Assembly (NCBI GenBank): GCA_903828035.1 | Contig: CAIKKV010000173.1 | Coordinates: 1-10,202, forward strand | Source: an uncultured bacterium | Lineage (GTDB): Bacteria > Verrucomicrobiota > Kiritimatiellia > CAIKKV01 | DNA: 10,202 nucleotides | Direction: 5' to 3' | Shown here: piece after piece, positions 6,775 through 10,202 of the stretch | Numbering within the stretch: position 1 is the stretch's first letter | Layout: each line of letters starts with the position of its first letter | Position numbers and translations under genes: made by a program | Notes under the pieces: generated by a model | What the model was told of the DNA's origin: nothing | Seen by the model: the letters and a program-made list of their open reading frames with translations, nothing else | Databases searched by the model: none

Positions 6775-6920
6775 TCCAATGAAGAAGCGGGCTTTGGGGG
6801 GAAGCCATCTCGCGCGCCGCCAGGGAACGCCCGAAACGCCGCAACCCGCCGGCCCTGTATGACGATTAAGCGTACGATTACGATCAGGACAACTAGCTGA
6901 CTTCAGGCGCTTATGACCCG

Positions 6921-6946
6921 CGGGCTTGTACAGGCCCGTTTGTTTT
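6921..6946 (+). terminator. Intrinsic-terminator-like hairpin directly before the GH13 gene
   Basis: CGGGCTT (6921-6927) pairs with AGGCCCG (6932-6938), one G-U pair included, around the loop GTAC. TTTGTTTT follows at once (6939-6946). This is the classical stem plus T-run on the plus strand. It would end a transcript arriving from the left, or act as an attenuator, only 6 bp before the ATG at 6953. No plus-strand gene lies between 5635 and here that clearly needs it, so either a short RNA or insulation of the GH13 promoter is possible. Confidence 0.5.
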
Positions 6947-6954
6947 ACTAGTAT
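6926..6954 (+). promoter_or_regulatory. Candidate promoter overlapping the terminator and the first ATG of the GH13 gene
   Basis: TTGTAC (6926-6931) and TAGTAT (6949-6954) are 17 bp apart, with 3/6 and 4/6 matches to consensus. If used, transcription would begin near 6961, after the ATG at 6953, and translation would have to start downstream, where a strong GGAGG is found at 6985-6989. This is weak on its own but agrees with the ribosome-site evidence. Confidence 0.25.
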
Positions 6955-8695
6955 GCAAAGGGTGCAGCGCAACCAACCCAGGACGGAGGCTTTTCTGATT
7001 CCGCTCAACAGACCTTCCATTCCGCCGCTGCCCTCCCGCCCCATCCACCGGGGCGAGGCGGGCATCGTCCAGCGATCGTTCAAGCACGGACCCGCCGATT
7101 TCGCCCGGCTTTACAGCGACGAAACCCTCGCCCTGACGGTCACCCTCAGCTCGCCCCAGGCGGCCAACCCCCTGGTGACGCTCCACACCGACATCGGGTC
7201 GTCCGAGGCGGGCGAATGGCGCGAGATCCCCTTCGACTCCGCGGACCAGGAATCCTTCACGCTGAGGCTGCCCGTCCCGTCATGCGGCCTGTACCGGTTC
7301 CGCGTCAAATATTCGCTCAACGGCGGGGAGAAATGGTACTGGGATCGCGTGCCGCACTCCTATGTGCTCGTGGACCCGCCCTCCCTGCGGACCGTTCGCC
7401 TGTACACCCTGATCCCCAGCGCCTCGGGGACCATCACCGACTGGACCGCCCTCCTGCCCGGCCTCAAGGCCATGGGCTTCGATACCCTGCACCTGCTCCC
7501 GATCACCCCGATGGGCGCCTCCCAGAGCCCCTACTCCGCCCGCAGCCTGTTCGGCGTGGACGACCGGTACCGCGACCCGCACAAGCCCGGAACCGGGCTG
7601 GATCAGCTGGAGGCGTTCGTCCTGGAGTGCCGCCGGATCAGCATCCGCCTCTGCTTCGACCTGGTGTTGAATCACATCGCCTCGGACAGCGACATGGTGA
7701 ACGCCTGCCCCGACTGGATTGTGCCGGACGATGCGGAGCCCGACGGCTTCAAGCGCGCCGGGTGCTGGCACCTGCAAACCTGGATCCGGTGGGAGGACCT
7801 GGTCTCCATCAACTACGATCATCCCATCGCCCATGTGAATCGCGGCATCTGGGACTACATGAAGCAGTACGCGCTGTTCTGGTCCCGGTACGCCGCCTAC
7901 ACCGGCGGCATGGTGCGGTTCGACAACCTGCACAGCAGCCGGGGCCCGTTTATTGCCGAGCTGAGCGCCGCCATCCGGCAGCAGCACCCCGACCTCGCCA
8001 TCCTGGGCGAATACTTCACCGACGAGCTGACCCTCGAGAAAACCGTCCCGGAATGGGGCATCAACCTCCTGCTGGCCAACAGCTGGGAGCACCCCTTCGG
8101 GCCGGCCCTGCGCCATTACCTCCAGTACCTGCACACCGTGAGCGGGCGGCTCCGCCACCTCTGCTCGGTCACCACCCACGACACCGGGGTGCCGGCCCAG
8201 CTGTTCGGAGCGGGCCGCTCGATCGTTCCGCGCTACGCCATCTGCGCGCTCTTCACCACCGGCCAGACCGGGCTGACGCAGGGCGTTGAGGCGGGCGTCA
8301 CGGAGCGCGTCCCCTTCATCGGTCCGCCGCACACGCTTGACCTTTCCGCCGGGCCGGATTTCCGCCCCGCCATCGCCGCCATCAACGGGCTGCTGGAGGA
8401 ATACCCCGTGCTGCGGGAAGCGGGGAACCTGACATTTGTCGACAGCGGCCATGCGGCCATCCTGGCGGCCTGCCGGAAGCCCCTGCGGGGCGGCGCCAGC
8501 AGCTTCCTCCTGCTCGCCAACCTGGATATCCACGAGGTGCAGACCCTCGACATCAACCTGGCGGCGCAGGGGATTCCACTCCCGTGCGTGCTCGAGGACG
8601 CGTTAAGCGGGGAAAGCGTGACGGTGCAAGGCGGCGACCTTCACGTCGCAATGCCCCCCTGCGGGATCAAGGCATTTAAGATCGTTCCGCCCTGA
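6953..8695 (+). CDS. GH13 alpha-glucan enzyme resembling the transferase half of glycogen debranching enzyme
   Basis: Counted from the ATG at 6953 the protein has 580 residues. A beta-sandwich-like N-domain (about 30-145) precedes a GH13 barrel with all four signature regions: FDLVLNH (Asp236, His241), VRFDNLHS (Arg322, nucleophile Asp324), LGEYF (acid/base Glu353) and TTHDTG (Asp410). The RxDNxHS block and LLPITPMGASQSPYS resemble the N-terminal 4-alpha-glucanotransferase domain of eukaryotic-type debranching enzyme, but the amylo-1,6-glucosidase domain is absent. The substrate is probably a glycogen-like or malto-oligosaccharide alpha-glucan. With no signal peptide it should be cytoplasmic. 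The start is uncertain: no Shine-Dalgarno precedes 6953, whereas GGAGG at 6985-6989 lies 5 nt before in-frame CTG 6995 and 8 nt before in-frame ATT 6998. It ends 42 bp from the convergent NMO-family gene. Confidence 0.9.
   Translation: MQRVQRNQPRTEAFLIPLNRPSIPPLPSRPIHRGEAGIVQRSFKHGPADFARLYSDETLALTVTLSSPQAANPLVTLHTDIGSSEAGEWREIPFDSADQESFTLRLPVPSCGLYRFRVKYSLNGGEKWYWDRVPHSYVLVDPPSLRTVRLYTLIPSASGTITDWTALLPGLKAMGFDTLHLLPITPMGASQSPYSARSLFGVDDRYRDPHKPGTGLDQLEAFVLECRRISIRLCFDLVLNHIASDSDMVNACPDWIVPDDAEPDGFKRAGCWHLQTWIRWEDLVSINYDHPIAHVNRGIWDYMKQYALFWSRYAAYTGGMVRFDNLHSSRGPFIAELSAAIRQQHPDLAILGEYFTDELTLEKTVPEWGINLLLANSWEHPFGPALRHYLQYLHTVSGRLRHLCSVTTHDTGVPAQLFGAGRSIVPRYAICALFTTGQTGLTQGVEAGVTERVPFIGPPHTLDLSAGPDFRPAIAAINGLLEEYPVLREAGNLTFVDSGHAAILAACRKPLRGGASSFLLLANLDIHEVQTLDINLAAQGIPLPCVLEDALSGESVTVQGGDLHVAMPPCGIKAFKIVPP
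6985..6989 (+). promoter_or_regulatory. Strong Shine-Dalgarno inside the annotated N-terminus of the GH13 gene
   Basis: GGAGG, within AGGACGGAGG (6980-6989), is the only good ribosome-binding site near the GH13 start. At normal spacing downstream there is no ATG, GTG or TTG in frame, only CTG (6995-6997) and ATT (6998-7000). Starting at ATT would remove 15 residues of low-complexity leader and leave a protein beginning (M)PLNRPSIPPLP. Confidence 0.4.
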
Positions 8696-8737
8696 AACCG
8701 AAGCGGGCCTCGTCCCTTTCCGGACCTGCCCACAGGC

Positions 8738-10165
8738 TCACCCCAATAAGCGGCGGACGACATCCCCGGCCGTGAAATCCGGCCGCTCCGGCGTGCAGAA
8801 CCGGCCAATGCCCGCGAAGGAATCGCCCAGCGTGAGCAGGCGCGGCTCGCGGCCGCCATCCGGCAGCCGCTGGGCCAGGCCGATGTTCGCCATCAGCCCG
8901 TTGCAGACGCACTTGCGCCCCGCCAGCTCCTCCGCCTTGCCGCCCTTGGCCAGGTAGCTGGCCTCCGGCTCCGCCGGGCAGCGATACCCCACGGCGCCAT
9001 CCTCCCGGCGGTACGCTTCGCGCAGGTAGCCCAGATCGCAAATCCTGCGGCGGGCGAGATAAACGGACGCTTCGGAAAGCGTGCCCTCCAGCTGGGCGAC
9101 CTTGAAAGGAAAGCCCGTCGGAGAGGCCACCGGATCGGTGAACACCGCGGCGCCGCCGGACAGGGCCTTGGCCACCAGCGCCCGCCGGGTTTCGGGCAGC
9201 AGCCCCGATTCCACGCACAGGGCAAAGGCGGTGCCCACCTGCACCCCCGCCGCGCCTTCCGCCACGGCCGCCCGCAGCTTCTCGGGCGAATCGAACGAGC
9301 CGCCCAGCCAGAAGGGAAGCCCCAGCTTCCGCATCACCGCCAGATCCACCTTGTCCCGGGGCCCGTAAACCGGCTGTCCGTCCGCGGTCAGCTGCATGGC
9401 CCCCCGCGGCGGCGCGTTGTGGCCGCCCGCCTCGGGCGTTTCCACGACGAAGCCATCGACGCGGCCATTGGCCTTCCGGATGAACATCGTGGCCAGGGCG
9501 TCGGAAGAGACGATCGGCAGGAAATCCGGCCGGCAAAGGGCCGGCAGCGAAACCCCTTCCTCCAGGTACTCGGAAGGATCGAAAACGGCGCGGACCTCCG
9601 TGTCGGCCTGGGCGCCGATCACGCGGATGCCGTAGGTGGCGGCCTGGTGATTCGCCAGCACGTCCAGCACGCCGGGAATCTCGATGGCAATGCCCGCGCC
9701 CACAATGACGACAGCCACGCCCGCCAGCATCGCCCCGTAAAGGGAAGGCAGATGGGGAAGCTGGATCTTCTCCAGGTAATTGATCCCGACCGGGTGGGAG
9801 TGCCCCTCCCTCGCCAGGAACACTTCCACGAAATTGGAAACGATGCACAGCTCGTCCAGCCCGCGCTTCCCCCGGATAGCATGCATGCCCACCCCCTTGT
9901 AGGGGGCATCCTCCGTTTTTCCGTCCGGGACGAAAAGGGCGTCCATCACCCGCTGGGCCATCTTGGGAAAGGAAAAATGACTCAGGGCCCGGCGAACATG
10001 CCCCCCGGGATCGCCATCCTGAAGCCGGCGCGCCAGAACCAGATCGAGAGCCGTACCGGACACCACGCCCAGCTGCCCGAGCTTTGATACGGCCTGCGCC
10101 AGGTGCCAGTTTGACACACCCACGCCCATGCCGCCCTGGATAATTTTTGGAAGACTGATCTGCAT
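8738..10165 (-). CDS. Nitronate monooxygenase-family FMN protein with C-terminal extension
   Basis: The 475-residue product begins MQISLPKIIQGGMGVGVSNW, the opening FMN-binding strand of the nitronate monooxygenase (2-nitropropane dioxygenase) TIM barrel. Further family motifs are VIVGAGI, VVETPEAGGHNAPPRG (the EAGGH segment with the likely catalytic histidine), and the phosphate-binding pair LPFWLGGSF and GVQVGTAF. Members oxidise nitronates or act as FMN enoyl-reductase-like proteins (FabK, PfaD), so the reaction is uncertain. After the barrel, residues about 345-475 form an extra region with Cys376, Cys396, Cys419, Cys421 and Cys457 (RRICDLGYL, YRCPAEP, KCVCNGLMANIG). I recall this tail from other annotated family members. 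No signal peptide is present. A perfect TATAAT ends 8 bp before the ATG, with no Shine-Dalgarno. The gene is convergent with the GH13 gene. Confidence 0.9.
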   Translation of the reverse strand: MQISLPKIIQGGMGVGVSNWHLAQAVSKLGQLGVVSGTALDLVLARRLQDGDPGGHVRRALSHFSFPKMAQRVMDALFVPDGKTEDAPYKGVGMHAIRGKRGLDELCIVSNFVEVFLAREGHSHPVGINYLEKIQLPHLPSLYGAMLAGVAVVIVGAGIAIEIPGVLDVLANHQAATYGIRVIGAQADTEVRAVFDPSEYLEEGVSLPALCRPDFLPIVSSDALATMFIRKANGRVDGFVVETPEAGGHNAPPRGAMQLTADGQPVYGPRDKVDLAVMRKLGLPFWLGGSFDSPEKLRAAVAEGAAGVQVGTAFALCVESGLLPETRRALVAKALSGGAAVFTDPVASPTGFPFKVAQLEGTLSEASVYLARRRICDLGYLREAYRREDGAVGYRCPAEPEASYLAKGGKAEELAGRKCVCNGLMANIGLAQRLPDGGREPRLLTLGDSFAGIGRFCTPERPDFTAGDVVRRLLG

Positions 10166-10173
10166 AAGCGTTT

Positions 10174-10179
10174 ATTATA
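10174..10179 (-). promoter_or_regulatory. Perfect -10 box (TATAAT) 8 bp before the NMO-family ATG
   Basis: On the minus strand TATAAT is followed by AAACGCTT and then the ATG at 10165. A start of transcription 7-9 nt after the -10 box falls on or beside the start codon, so the mRNA would be leaderless or nearly so. The -35 position lies at the window edge; TGGATT at 17-bp spacing (10197-10202) is a poor match. Confidence 0.45.
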
Positions 10180-10202
10180 TCAGCTATCACAGGAAGAATC
10201 CA

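Larger units (their letters stand above)
6634..6952. other. 319-bp gene-free stretch between the URO-D-like and GH13 genes
   Basis: No convincing gene was found on either strand. The minus-strand frame at 6626-6844 (72 codons) overlaps the promoter and ribosome site of the URO-D-like gene and reads through a perfect hairpin, so I treat it as non-coding. The stretch holds a promoter candidate at its left end, a palindromic hairpin at 6753-6774, a short TACGAT tandem near 6874-6885, and a terminator-like hairpin followed by a possible promoter at its right end. No tRNA, SRP RNA, 6S or riboswitch signature was recognised. Confidence 0.6.

Noticed and set aside
7280..8533. 417-codon minus-strand frame opposite the GH13 gene
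   Set aside because: It is antisense to four intact GH13 signature regions and shows no family motif.
8676..10190. 504-codon minus-strand frame in another phase of the NMO-family gene
   Set aside because: Its product is Gly/Arg/Ala-rich without motifs, although longer than the true gene. The 475-residue frame has all the FMN-family signatures.

Overview
The DNA is GC-rich, carries long open frames on every strand, and has a bacterial layout of single genes separated by 40-320 bp. No phylogenetic marker is present. A secreted DUF4838-type protein, two divergent uroporphyrinogen-decarboxylase-like (URO-D) proteins, a NagB-like protein and a compact GH13 enzyme together suggest the Planctomycetes-Verrucomicrobia-Chlamydiae (PVC) superphylum, perhaps Kiritimatiellota, Lentisphaerota or Verrucomicrobiota. 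That placement is inference from gene content.

Layout: (1) 1-585, minus strand: N-terminal part of a secreted DUF4838-type protein, cut by the window edge. (2) 586-819: divergent intergenic region with several short dyads. (3) 820-3306, plus: membrane histidine kinase with two PAS domains and no receiver. (4) 3374-4303, minus: NagB-like sugar-phosphate isomerase/deaminase with an altered catalytic loop; a 25-codon frame with coding-like base composition lies just upstream (4331-4408). (5) 4517-5635, plus, and 5632-6633, minus: two different URO-D-family proteins, tail to tail, whose stop codons overlap. (6) 6634-6952: gene-free stretch with a strong palindromic hairpin and an intrinsic-terminator-like hairpin. 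(7) 6953-8695, plus: GH13 enzyme resembling the glucanotransferase half of glycogen debranching enzyme; its true start may lie downstream of the ATG. (8) 8738-10165, minus: FMN-dependent nitronate-monooxygenase-family protein with a cysteine-containing C-terminal extension and a perfect -10 box so close to the ATG that the mRNA may be leaderless.

Neighbouring genes alternate in strand, so no multi-gene operon is visible. Carbohydrate themes recur: polysaccharide-associated DUF4838, amino-sugar-phosphate NagB-like and alpha-glucan GH13. The kinase is an orphan here. I find no CRISPR array, tRNA, rRNA, intact insertion sequence or phage gene. I do not see a convincing new multi-gene system; the best leads are active-site changes in recognisable families and unusual translation starts.
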